Positions 1-7,447 are shown, counted from the first letter of the stretch. The stretch: DNA of 11,418 bases from an uncultured Angelakisella sp. (GCA_910585535.1 CAJUFK010000106.1:1-11418); one strand, 5' to 3'. Numbers and translations are program-made. The notes: a model not told the origin generated them from the sequence alone.

Positions 1-514
1 GGCCGTAGGCCTCATAGTCGATGTAATTCTGCAAATGCTCTGGCACCTGCATAACGTCCAGTTCTTCGATGTAATAGCGGCCCAGATCGTCATAGTCATG
101 GATATCGGGGTAAACCTCATAGCAATCCAGATTCTCGGTGAGGTTGATGATCTCCTGCAGGCTGCCGCAATGGTCGCCCATTTCCATACCGGCCTGAAAC
201 TGTGCGTATTCGCTTTCGCTCATTTCATCCAGCTTCGATGCCAGATAATTCAGCTCGTCCAGATTTTCATATTCACCCAGCTTACTGTAAAGACCGTCCA
301 CATAGCAGTCATAGTCCGTGATGAACCATTCCTCATAGGGCTGGCCGAAGTCATCCTTCTGGCCGATCCCGATCCGCTTAAACACTTCCTTCAATTTCTC
401 GGCGGTGGTGGGAAACTTCACCCACTCGCCCACAAGCTCACCCTCATTGTACTTCCCAAGATTGGTGATAAAGGCGGCAAAGGGATAATCCTTGTCGTGA
501 TCGTAATATGGCAT
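1..514 (-). CDS. ardA: Antirestriction protein ArdA (3' end cut by window edge)
   Basis: ArdA proteins are acidic DNA mimics that bind type I restriction-modification enzymes and shield incoming conjugative DNA. The visible 171 residues start MPYYDHDKDY and run off the left edge without a stop. They show the ArdA-like opening FITNLGKYNEGELVGEWV (residues 15-32), a central acidic helical stretch, and the typical PDIHDYDDLGRYY segment (136-148) followed by ELDVMQVPEHLQNYIDYEAYG (151-171). Asp and Glu are very frequent, as expected of a DNA mimic. The ATG at 512-514 follows a near-perfect Shine-Dalgarno sequence, TAAGGAGGTG, only 5 nt upstream; that sequence includes the stop codon of the preceding gene, so the two are translationally coupled. 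It is the last visible gene of the operon. A family member is usually about 165-180 residues or somewhat longer, so little is probably missing. The family assignment is recalled from its motifs, not searched. Confidence 0.88.
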   Translation of the reverse strand, partial: MPYYDHDKDYPFAAFITNLGKYNEGELVGEWVKFPTTAEKLKEVFKRIGIGQKDDFGQPYEEWFITDYDCYVDGLYSKLGEYENLDELNYLASKLDEMSESEYAQFQAGMEMGDHCGSLQEIINLTENLDCYEVYPDIHDYDDLGRYYIEELDVMQVPEHLQNYIDYEAYG

Positions 515-519
515 ATCAG

Positions 520-529
520 CACCTCCTTA
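520..529 (-). promoter_or_regulatory. Shine-Dalgarno sequence of ardA overlapping the preceding stop
   Basis: TAAGGAGGTG ends 5 nt before the ardA ATG (512-514). Its TAA is the stop codon of the short ArdA-like gene, which ties translation of the two paralogues together. Confidence 0.82.
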
Positions 530-1006
530 CAGTTCCGGCGCAGACTTTTCCTTATGGGGCTGCACCTTGTTTTTCTCCGCACATTCCTTTTTGCCCTGTT
601 CCAGCCGTTCCCGGATGGAGGGCTTTTTCACCGGCTCCGCAGAGCATTCATGGTTCCACTCGTCGCCGGAGAGAGAAATGTATCCGTGTTCCGTAAAATG
701 ACCCTGTTCCTCCTGCATGGCGTACTTGCCAAACGGAACAGGGTCGATTGCTTTCAGAAGTTCCGGGGGTAATGGCATATCCATGTGCTGTGCCAGATAC
801 CGCCAGCCCAGATCGTTCAGGTCGTGGATGTTTGGCTCAAATACGAAATAGTCGATGTTGGCCGCAAACTCCTTGAACTGCTCCGGCGCTGTCAACTTGA
901 AGGGCGATGCCTGCACCGCCTCCAACAGTTCCCTGTCCTCCGGGGAGAGGGCAGCCACCGCCGCCCTCACTTCGGGTAAATGTTCCAAAGTCTTATTTTC
1001 TGCCAT
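527..1006 (-). CDS. ArdA-like antirestriction protein, short paralogue of the next gene
   Basis: A 159-residue acidic protein. Residues 20-93 align without difficulty to residues 98-171 of the ArdA encoded just downstream: LSPEDRELLEA against MSESEYAQFQA, then EPNIHDLNDLGWRY (57-70) against VYPDIHDYDDLGRYY, and MPLPPELLKAID against MQVPEHLQNYID. It therefore holds the C-terminal part of the ArdA fold, continues with QEEQGHFTEHGYI (98-110), and lacks the N-terminal FITNLGKYN domain. A basic tail follows (KKPSIRERLEQGKKE, 127-141). The ATG at 1004-1006 is preferred because AAAGG lies 9 nt upstream. A TTG at 1013-1015 would add three residues but sits directly against that AAAGG. The start overlaps the end of topB by 14 nt. 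Its role is probably antirestriction or restriction-enzyme binding, inferred from the paralogy; a regulatory role is also possible. Confidence 0.72.
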   Translation of the reverse strand: MAENKTLEHLPEVRAAVAALSPEDRELLEAVQASPFKLTAPEQFKEFAANIDYFVFEPNIHDLNDLGWRYLAQHMDMPLPPELLKAIDPVPFGKYAMQEEQGHFTEHGYISLSGDEWNHECSAEPVKKPSIRERLEQGKKECAEKNKVQPHKEKSAPEL

Positions 1007-3092
1007 CAGCACCAACCTTTCTTTTTGGAAATTCCAGCTTGAAATTGATGTACTTGCCGCCCGTGTCGTTCAGGATCACCGCAGCGTCATAAGTGGTCTG
1101 TTTCTTTTCAGACCACATTCCCTTGACATTGGTACGACCCTTTTTCAGAAGGTCCGTTGCCATCTTCTTTGTCAGTTCCTTCTTGCGGCTCGTCCAGAAG
1201 CGCTCATTTTTCCAGAGAACAAAACCGCAGGACCGATCTGAACACGCAAAGTTATTCTTGCCCTCATAAACCGGCTGGCCGCAGCGGGGGCAGGCGCCGA
1301 TGCTCTCCTTCTCCGGGGCAAACAGCTTTTTGCCATCCTCGGAAATGCAGGAATAGGTGGAAACGATCTCTCGGACCATCGTGCGGATACCGTCCATGAA
1401 GGTATCCGGGTCAGCGCCGCCCCTTGCGATCTCCGTTAATTTCTGTTCCCATTCCGCTGTCAGCATGGGAGAGGTCAGCGGCTCCGGCAGGACCGTGACA
1501 AGGTTGATACCGGCTTTTGTGGGGATAAGACTCTTGCCCTTTCGCTCCACAAATCCGGCTGCCACCAGCTTTTCGATGATTGCCGCCCTGGTCGCAGGCG
1601 TGCCAAGACCTTTTCGCTCTGCCTCGTCGGGGATATCGTCCTTGCCCGCATTCTCCATAGCGGACAGGAGGGTATCTTCGGTGTAGGGCTTCGGCGGCTG
1701 GGTGAAATGCTCGGTGATGGAAACCTCCGCGCCGTCAAAGGTCTGCCCTTCGGTGAAGTCCGGGAGCGTGCCGCCGTCCCCGTCCGCAGGCTTTTCTTTC
1801 AGGGAGGCGCGGAAAATGCGGTCGATCTCCCGCCAGCCTTCGGAGAGGACGCGCCTGCCCTTTGCGGTGAAGGAATGGCCGCCGCAGTCGAAAGTTACCG
1901 TGACTGCCTCATACACATACGGCTCCGCTGATGCACACAGCAGCTTGCAGCAGACCAGCAGAAACAAATTACGCTCTCCCAGAGGCAGAGCCTTGATATC
2001 CGTTTTTTCAATCTCCATCGTGGGGATAATGGCGTGGTGGTCGGATACATCCTTATCGGAGATCATGGCCTCCACCAGCGGGAAGAAGTTGCTGATCCCG
2101 TCAAAGGGCGGCACCTTCGCCGCCAGATGGATGACGCAGGACGCCGTTTCCGCCATGTCAGAGGTCAGATACCGGCTGTCCGTGCGGGGATAGGTCAGCA
2201 GCTTCTTTTCGTAAAGGCTTTGGGCGTAGTCTAAGGTTTGCTTCGCCGTGTATCCGAACAGGCGGTTTGCCTCCCGCTGCAAGGTGGTAAGGTCATAGAG
2301 CTTCGGAGGCTGTTCCTTCTTCTGCTCCTTCGTGACAGAGGTACAGGTGACGGTCGCACCCTTGCACATGGCCGCTGCCTGTTCCGCCGCTGCCGAATCG
2401 GTGAATTTCTCCGACACCGCCTCGGCTCCATCCAGCGTCAGGCGCAGTAAATGATATTTTTCCTTGTGAAACAGCGTGATCTTTGCGTCACGCTCCGCCA
2501 GCATTGCCAGCGTGGGTGTTTGCACACGGCCTACATTCAGGGTGCGGTGATAGAGGACGGAGAAAAGGCGCGTGGCATTGATCCCCACCAGCCAATCCGC
2601 TTTCTGGCGGCACAGGGCTGATTGATACAATGCTTCATAATCGGCGCCGGGGCGCAGGTCAGAAAAGCCCTCTCGGATAGCGCTGTCCTCCATCGAGGAA
2701 ATCCAGAGGCGAAGGACCGGCTTGCGGCATCCAGCCATTTCATACACCAGTCGGAAAATCAGCTCCCCTTCACGTCCGGCGTCACAGGCATTGACAACGG
2801 TATCCACATCGGGGCGGTCCATCAGGGCACGGAGATTTTCAAAAGCGTCCTCTTTGCCCGGTGCCAGCACATAGCGGAACGGCTCCGGAAGAATGGGAAG
2901 ATTATCATAGCGCCATTTCTTGAAACGCTCGTCATAGCCGCCCGCATCCATCGGGGATACCAGGTGACCTACACACCAGGACACAAGAAGGCCGTTGCCC
3001 TCATAAAAGCCATCGGCCCTGGATGAAGCACCCAGGGCCGACGCGATAGATTTTGCCACACTCGGTTTTTCTGCGATAATCAGTTTACTCAT
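993..3092 (-). CDS. topB: DNA topoisomerase III (type IA)
   Basis: A 699-residue type IA topoisomerase that cuts and passes single DNA strands; on conjugative elements it is thought to help resolve or process DNA during transfer or replication. The TOPRIM domain begins MSKLIIAEKPSVAKSIA with catalytic Glu8, and carries the acidic motif DAGREGELIF (104-113). The active-site motif YPRTDSRYLT (301-310) places the nucleophilic tyrosine at 308. GLGTPATRAAIIEKL (495-509) is also typical of the family. Near the C-terminus a zinc-finger-like CPRC...CSDRSC cluster (Cys601, 604, 617, 622) precedes a repeat-type tail (about 630-690) with a GGKYINFKLEF end. Length fits mobile-element TopB. The ATG at 3090-3092 follows GGAGGAAAAG and overlaps the previous gene by 8 nt, so translation is coupled. 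All key residues are present, so it should be active. Confidence 0.96.
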   Translation of the reverse strand: MSKLIIAEKPSVAKSIASALGASSRADGFYEGNGLLVSWCVGHLVSPMDAGGYDERFKKWRYDNLPILPEPFRYVLAPGKEDAFENLRALMDRPDVDTVVNACDAGREGELIFRLVYEMAGCRKPVLRLWISSMEDSAIREGFSDLRPGADYEALYQSALCRQKADWLVGINATRLFSVLYHRTLNVGRVQTPTLAMLAERDAKITLFHKEKYHLLRLTLDGAEAVSEKFTDSAAAEQAAAMCKGATVTCTSVTKEQKKEQPPKLYDLTTLQREANRLFGYTAKQTLDYAQSLYEKKLLTYPRTDSRYLTSDMAETASCVIHLAAKVPPFDGISNFFPLVEAMISDKDVSDHHAIIPTMEIEKTDIKALPLGERNLFLLVCCKLLCASAEPYVYEAVTVTFDCGGHSFTAKGRRVLSEGWREIDRIFRASLKEKPADGDGGTLPDFTEGQTFDGAEVSITEHFTQPPKPYTEDTLLSAMENAGKDDIPDEAERKGLGTPATRAAIIEKLVAAGFVERKGKSLIPTKAGINLVTVLPEPLTSPMLTAEWEQKLTEIARGGADPDTFMDGIRTMVREIVSTYSCISEDGKKLFAPEKESIGACPRCGQPVYEGKNNFACSDRSCGFVLWKNERFWTSRKKELTKKMATDLLKKGRTNVKGMWSEKKQTTYDAAVILNDTGGKYINFKLEFPKRKVGADGRK

Positions 3093-4161
3093 TCTTTTCC
3101 TCCGTTTCCTCGTCCTCGGTCAGATATTCTTCTTCATCCTCCAGGTCGAAATCATCCAGATCAGCGGGAACTTTCTTTCCCTGCTTCGGTTTCAGCACCA
3201 GGAAATAGACCGCCGTACCACCTCCGGCTGCAAGGATCAGCAGCACCGCCAGGATCGCCCCGGTATTGCTTTTCTTTTCGGGTTCCGGATTCTCCGGCTC
3301 GGTAGGCTCCGCAACTTTCTGTTCTGTGCCAACACATTCACTGAGGTTTTTTACGCAGACCTGGCAAGCGGTGTTGACCGCTCCGGCCTGGCACTTTTCC
3401 GTACAGGTGCAGACAATAGGTGTTTCCGCCTTTTCTCCATCCTCCGTGAGTGCCATGAGGTCGGCTTCATCCACCTGATTCAGAAAATGCACGGTTTCCT
3501 CGCCCTCGTCGTCACGGTCGATAATGAGATAGAACACATTGCCGTTCTTCGTTTCTACTGTAATAAACTGCTTGCCGCTGGCGGTCGGGCTGCCAATATC
3601 GTCAATCAGCGAAAGGTTCCCGTCCGGAGTCAAGGCGACACCGCCATTCAAACCGCCGCCCAGCATCCCCAGCAGATTTTCCAGCGTTTCCGTGTCCAGA
3701 GAGAAAGAACCTTCCCCGGAACCAGCCTCGCCGTCACTTACCGTCATGTAGCCGGAATAGACATAGCCGATTTTCTCTGGCAGGATGACCTTCAGCCAGT
3801 CGCCGTCCGTGCCGATCACCTTCACGGTCGTTCCGTTGGGAAGCTGGGTGAAGGCGGTGTAGTCCATTCCCGCACCCGTGCGGACATTCAGATTGCCGCC
3901 GCCCGTGGTGACGGTGCCGGTCTGCCCGGAGTCATTTTCGCCGGAACTGAACTGGATACCGTCCTCGGTGACGGATACCGTGACCTGGCTGCCGGCCAGA
4001 GCGGAAAGCAGATCAGAGACATCACCGGCCGTTTCCTGTTCAGCCACGGACTCCGTGCTTTCCTCGCCGCCGCTGGCAAAGGCGGTGACAGAAAAAGCGG
4101 CAGTGCTGAGCACCACCGCCAAAAGAGCCGATACCATTTTTGTCATAAAGTTATGCTTCAT
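3085..4161 (-). CDS. CD1107/DUF4366-type secreted membrane protein with SH3 domain
   Basis: A 358-residue surface protein of conjugative elements. A signal peptide (MKHNFMTKMVSALLAVVLST, ending near VTAFAS at residue 30) is followed by an acidic linker, then a bacterial SH3 domain at about 88-140 with the marks GGNLNVRTGAG, LPNGTTVKVIG, DWLKV and GYVYSGYM. The DUF4366-like region follows (GKQFITVETKNGNVFYLIIDRD, 196-216), then a Cys-rich segment with six cysteines (251-276). A Pro/Glu stalk, one membrane segment (about 300-324) and a strongly acidic cytoplasmic tail (331-358) complete it. The ATG at 4159-4161 is chosen because GGAGG sits 9 nt upstream and the signal peptide then starts correctly; an ATG at 4183-4185 has no ribosome site. 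It overlaps DUF4315 by 11 nt. A role as a wall-binding scaffold of the transfer channel is inferred; no enzymatic motif is seen. Confidence 0.85.
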   Translation of the reverse strand: MKHNFMTKMVSALLAVVLSTAAFSVTAFASGGEESTESVAEQETAGDVSDLLSALAGSQVTVSVTEDGIQFSSGENDSGQTGTVTTGGGNLNVRTGAGMDYTAFTQLPNGTTVKVIGTDGDWLKVILPEKIGYVYSGYMTVSDGEAGSGEGSFSLDTETLENLLGMLGGGLNGGVALTPDGNLSLIDDIGSPTASGKQFITVETKNGNVFYLIIDRDDEGEETVHFLNQVDEADLMALTEDGEKAETPIVCTCTEKCQAGAVNTACQVCVKNLSECVGTEQKVAEPTEPENPEPEKKSNTGAILAVLLILAAGGGTAVYFLVLKPKQGKKVPADLDDFDLEDEEEYLTEDEETEEKNE

Positions 4162-4423
4162 CCTCGTATCCCTCCGTTTCCTCATTCTCGGTGTTGCCCT
4201 CCTGCAGCATACCTTCCGGCAGGGAGATCATACCGCTGGCATAGGCTTTCAGGAAGGCGGTCAGTTCCTTGTTGTCCATCTTCACGGCTTTCACCATGCG
4301 GACGATTTCCAGATTTTCTTCCTCCGCAAGCTGAGCCTCCAGCGCACGAAGGCGTTTCTGCTGCTCCGCGATCTTTTCTTTGGTTTTCGCAATGTCATTG
4401 CGGATCTTCTGTGTCGTTGCCAT
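4151..4423 (-). CDS. DUF4315 family small coiled-coil protein
   Basis: A 90-residue protein of the DUF4315 type found next to CD1107 and CD1108 genes in Clostridia conjugative elements. Residues 1-38 (MATTQKIRNDIAKTKEKIAE and onward) form a charged heptad-like helix likely to be a coiled coil. Then comes the conserved-looking NKELTAFLKAYASG (51-64) and an acidic C-terminal tail (ENEETEGYEDEA). There is no signal peptide or membrane segment, so it is cytoplasmic. The ATG at 4421-4423 has GGAGGTAA upstream at a slightly long spacing. The 25-nt gap before it is the longest in the operon. The biochemical function is unknown; its fixed position suggests an accessory or regulatory partner of the flanking surface proteins. 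Confidence 0.85.
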   Translation of the reverse strand: MATTQKIRNDIAKTKEKIAEQQKRLRALEAQLAEEENLEIVRMVKAVKMDNKELTAFLKAYASGMISLPEGMLQEGNTENEETEGYEDEA

Positions 4424-4448
4424 AAATCAAATTACCTCCATATTGTTT

Positions 4449-6428
4449 TTAGTTGTAGGGCGGTCGCCCGAAAGCGTAAAAGTGGGATTGCCAGTAGCTT
4501 GTGTTGATATCCGCATACTGGATGGGGTCGCCGCAATGCAGCATTTTTCCACCGCCCACATAGATACCCACATGGGAAACGCCCGGCGTATCGTAAGTGC
4601 CGATGAAAAAGATCAAGTCGCCGGGTCTTGCGTTGGCAGAGGATACCGGGGTGGAAATATTGTAGAGCCCCTGGGCTCCCAGCCTGCCCGTATTGCAGAC
4701 GCCGCTTTGCGTCAGCGCCCAGGATACGAAGCCGGAGCAATCAAAAGAAGTGTTCGGATTGCTGCCGCCCCAGACATAAGGATATCCGATGTACTTCTCC
4801 GCCTCGGTAATGAGCGCCGCAAAGGTTTTATCTTCCAGTGCGGAAGGCGGGATATCATAGGTGGTGGGCGGTTTGGTGTACTTGTCTACATAGCCGGAGC
4901 CTGGGAACAAATCTTCCCGGTTCCCCAGCGTTGCCATATAGACCGCATACAGGGAAAGCGTTTCTTCGTCCATGATGTAGACCGGCACATGGGAAAGGTC
5001 GAAGTTTTCCAGCTTCACCTTGCAGATATAGTAGTTGTACGGTACTTCCACGTCATAGTCGTTTCCTTCGCTGTCTGTCCGTGTCTCCGTCCGATAGCGC
5101 ACCTCCACTTCCACGGTCTGCGTCAGGATGTACTGCTTTTCAAAGAGCATTTGCAGCTCCGCCTGAACCTCGTCGATGGTGAACACCCCTTCATGGAACG
5201 CCGTGAGAATGGAGATCAGCACATAAGGGTCATGCTCGATCTCGTCCAGATCAAAACGGTATTCGTCATATCCGGGGTGCAGAGCCTCATAGTGGTCCAG
5301 CTCATATTGAAGCTCCTGCTCCAATTCGCAATAGGCCGCCTCCGCAGCCAGCATATCCGCATCCTCGGAGAGATAAGAAGAAGTAAATACACCGCCCACG
5401 CCGGAGCCCGCCATCATGGAACAGGAAGATACCCCGCCAAACAGCAGGGCAACACAGGCGCCAATGCCGATCACCAGCAGAACCGCCCGGCTATGGTGTT
5501 TGATGTAGAGGAATGTTTCCTTGAAGGCGTCCTTTGCTTTCTGCGCCGCACTTTTCGCCGTAGCTGCGGTGTTCTTTGCGGTTTTCTCCGCCTGCCGCAG
5601 CTCCTTTGCATAGTTCCGCTTGATCCGCTGTTTCTGCAGAAAGCGGGATACCGGGTTAGAAGCTGCCAATGCAGGATCATCATGCAGTGCCTTTTGGTAA
5701 AGGTAGTCGGCGTTTGCCTTAAAAGAAGCCTGCTCTGCCTTCGCCGCGTCACGCCAGGGCTTTGTGCGGTGATGGTGGACGGCGGCACGGACTTTGCCCT
5801 TTCCATAGGCAAACCCGCGTTCCGTCAACACCTCGCCTTTGTGTCCGGCCTCTACACCCACATTTTCCTGTTCCGCCTCATGCACCTTCGCGTGGGCAGC
5901 GTGGACAATCTCATGGACCGGCCGAGAAAGCGGATTGTGCCGCAGGCGTCCGTTGGGGCGTTTCTCCACTTCTTCAAAGTGAAGCTGCGTTTTGCCTTTT
6001 CCGGCTGTCTCGTCAAAAACACGCTCGGTACGGAGAACTTTCTTTGTGGGGATAGCGGCCGTTGCCGCATCCAGCCGATCCGCCGCACGGTCGGAACGGT
6101 CAATGTATTTCCAAAGTGCGGGATCGACACGTTCTTCCTCGGTGAATTGCAGACGGGAGGACGGGCGCTGCCTTGCAGCAGAACCATCCCGCACCGCCTG
6201 GGTATCAGCCTTTTCCGCCTTTCGTGCGCTTTTCTTCTCATGGTGTTCCGCCGCACGCAGGGCAAGATCAGCCGCAGCGCCAGCGGATTCTTCCGAAGAA
6301 GCGGACAGTTCCGTTTCCGGCTCCCGGCTGCTGATATGTTCCACCTCTCCCGTGGCAAGGTTTTCCGATACCGCACCGTCACGGGTCATTTTCTGCGTGA
6401 TCTTATCGGTCGCTTTCAGTTCCCTCAT
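4449..6428 (-). CDS. CD1108-type conjugation protein with NlpC/P60 wall hydrolase domain
   Basis: A 659-residue protein that probably opens peptidoglycan for the transfer channel. Residues 1-310 are hydrophilic, rich in Ala, Lys, Arg and Glu and presumably cytoplasmic. A helical Ala/Lys stretch (about 275-305) leads to a single membrane segment near 314-333 (AVLLVIGIGACVALLFGG). An extracellular middle region (350-520) has a long acidic helix. The C-terminal domain (about 535-659) is NlpC/P60: YPYVWGGSNPNTSFDCSGFV (549-568) with catalytic Cys564, and SHVGIYVGGGKMLHC (618-632) with His619 and probable third residue His631. The ATG at 6426-6428 overlaps the methyltransferase stop as ATGA, with GGAAGGTG upstream. 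The family corresponds to VirB1- or Tn916 Orf14-like hydrolases in role. The large N-terminal region has no domain I recognise. Confidence 0.9.
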   Translation of the reverse strand: MRELKATDKITQKMTRDGAVSENLATGEVEHISSREPETELSASSEESAGAAADLALRAAEHHEKKSARKAEKADTQAVRDGSAARQRPSSRLQFTEEERVDPALWKYIDRSDRAADRLDAATAAIPTKKVLRTERVFDETAGKGKTQLHFEEVEKRPNGRLRHNPLSRPVHEIVHAAHAKVHEAEQENVGVEAGHKGEVLTERGFAYGKGKVRAAVHHHRTKPWRDAAKAEQASFKANADYLYQKALHDDPALAASNPVSRFLQKQRIKRNYAKELRQAEKTAKNTAATAKSAAQKAKDAFKETFLYIKHHSRAVLLVIGIGACVALLFGGVSSCSMMAGSGVGGVFTSSYLSEDADMLAAEAAYCELEQELQYELDHYEALHPGYDEYRFDLDEIEHDPYVLISILTAFHEGVFTIDEVQAELQMLFEKQYILTQTVEVEVRYRTETRTDSEGNDYDVEVPYNYYICKVKLENFDLSHVPVYIMDEETLSLYAVYMATLGNREDLFPGSGYVDKYTKPPTTYDIPPSALEDKTFAALITEAEKYIGYPYVWGGSNPNTSFDCSGFVSWALTQSGVCNTGRLGAQGLYNISTPVSSANARPGDLIFFIGTYDTPGVSHVGIYVGGGKMLHCGDPIQYADINTSYWQSHFYAFGRPPYN

Positions 6429-7447
6429 AGGCAGTCACCTTCCTTTCCATAGGGGCAAAAGTCGCCGCAGGTGCCATTCTCGATCATGGCGATATAGCGG
6501 AAAATGGGATAGGCCTGGGGCGGGCAGACCGCATTTCCCAATGTTTTCAGCCGCAGCGCCCGGTCATCCATGCGCTCGGTCATGCGGGGGATTCCTTCCG
6601 GTTCGGCGGTCCAGAGGATACGTCCGTCCATCCTTTCGGGAAGCCCATGAGCCATTCCACCCAATCCGGATTCAGCGCTGCCGTTTCGGACACCGGCCTC
6701 TCCTGGAAGATGACCTGCGCCGACAGGTTCCCGTCCTTCTTCGCCGGATCGAAGGCTGATGGCTTCAAGGTCGAACGGAAACCGTCCGACGCCACCGGGG
6801 TCAGATAGAATACCGCCGCCGACAGGCTCAGGCTCCAGATCGCCCCGTTTCGGTTCCTCTTGCGGAATATCCCATTGTCCGACAGGAACACATCCAGGCT
6901 TGCCGCGTCCCTGGCGGTGTTGTTGTCGGAGGCAAGGGGTGTGGGAAACATCAGCCGCGACGATAAAAGTTCGCTGGCGCTCATGCCATGCGCCGACACC
7001 GCAAGCCGGAAATACGAATGGGAGAACAGCGTATCCCGCTTTTGCCAGGTCAAAGATCGTTTTGTCGAGCCCCATATTGATGAAGCCAGCAACATTTTCC
7101 CCAAGCACCCAACGGGGCCGCAGCTCGGTAATAACGCGGCACATTTCCGGCCACAGGTAGCGTTCATCCGCAAAGCCCTTCCGTTTTCCGGCGGTGGAGA
7201 AGGGCTGACAGGGAAAGCCGCCTGAGATGACGGTAACTGTTTCAAGTCCTGTTTTTTCAAAAAACGCCTCCTTCGTAAAAGTAGTAATATCCCGGAACCT
7301 GGGAACATCCGGCCATCGTGCGGAGAGGACGGAGTGCGGAAAATCCGCCCACTCACACTGGCAGACGGTTTCAAACCCGGCAGCCTCCGCCGCCAGGTCC
7401 AGACCGCCAATGCCGGAAAACAGGCTCACATGGGTCAGTTTATTCAT
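6425..7447 (-). CDS. DNA (cytosine-5-)-methyltransferase
   Basis: A 340-residue C5-cytosine methyltransferase, probably modifying the element's DNA against host restriction. Motif I is HVSLFSGIGGLDLAA (6-20), motif IV is GGFPCQPFSTAG (76-87) with nucleophile Cys80, motif VI is GENVAGF (116-122), motif VIII is HERQRTFIVA (155-164), and motif X is RLKTLGNAVCPPQAYPIF (299-316). The ATG at 7445-7447 is chosen because the protein then opens MNKLTHVSLFSGIG and GAAGG lies just upstream; it overlaps the previous gene by 8 nt. The target-recognition region (about 165-290) is odd: codon bias there is weak in this frame and strong in the +1 frame (separate entry). The C-terminal tail carries cysteines at 327, 331 and 339. 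No restriction endonuclease gene is adjacent, so it is an orphan. Recognition sequence unknown. Confidence 0.92.
   Translation of the reverse strand: MNKLTHVSLFSGIGGLDLAAEAAGFETVCQCEWADFPHSVLSARWPDVPRFRDITTFTKEAFFEKTGLETVTVISGGFPCQPFSTAGKRKGFADERYLWPEMCRVITELRPRWVLGENVAGFINMGLDKTIFDLAKAGYAVLPFVFPACGVGAWHERQRTFIVAADVSHTPCLRQQHRQGRGKPGCVPVGQWDIPQEEPKRGDLEPEPVGGGILSDPGGVGRFPFDLEAISLRSGEEGREPVGAGHLPGEAGVRNGSAESGLGGMAHGLPERMDGRILWTAEPEGIPRMTERMDDRALRLKTLGNAVCPPQAYPIFRYIAMIENGTCGDFCPYGKEGDCL
6580..6951 (-). other. Alternate-frame coding-like segment inside the methyltransferase
   Basis: Read one base further along than the methyltransferase frame, this stretch is open and ends at a TGA at 6580-6582. 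It contains MFPTPLASDNN near the start, YLTPVASDGFRST in the middle, GNLSAQVIF, and then LNPDWVEWLMGFPKGWTD. The last is a characteristic C-terminal segment of phage-type C5-methyltransferases. By my hand count, third positions over 110 codons (6622-6951) are about 80 % G or C in this frame and about 49 % in the annotated frame. The first 61 codons of the gene give about 66 % in the annotated frame. This is what one expects if the +1 frame was, or is, translated here. There is no clear start with a ribosome site, so I do not call it an independent gene. Confidence 0.55.

Noticed and set aside
35..772. A plus-strand open frame of 245 codons, very rich in Val, Ile, Leu and Phe, resembling a membrane protein
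   Set aside because: It is the reverse complement of the acidic ArdA genes: Asp and Glu codons read backwards give Val, Ile, Leu and Phe. No ribosome site or family motif is present.
4162..4185. Upstream ATG adding eight residues (MRKRRDTR) to the CD1107-type protein
   Set aside because: No ribosome site precedes it, while the internal ATG has GGAGG at good spacing and begins a normal signal peptide. The basic residues would still be compatible with export, so this is not absolute.
3487..4425. A plus-strand open frame of 312 codons opposite the CD1107-type gene
   Set aside because: Low-quality translation with no domain. The opposite strand has a signal peptide, SH3 domain and membrane segment in order.
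4424..4448. The only 25-nt gap between the channel genes, considered as a promoter or terminator site
   Set aside because: It holds just the ribosome site of the DUF4315 gene. There is no room for -35 and -10 boxes and no hairpin with a T run.
4380..6452. A 690-codon open frame on the plus strand, opposite the NlpC/P60 gene
   Set aside because: It mirrors a gene with intact catalytic motifs, overlapping starts and ribosome sites. The plus-strand translation shows no recognisable motif and is explained by the GC-rich third positions of the true gene.
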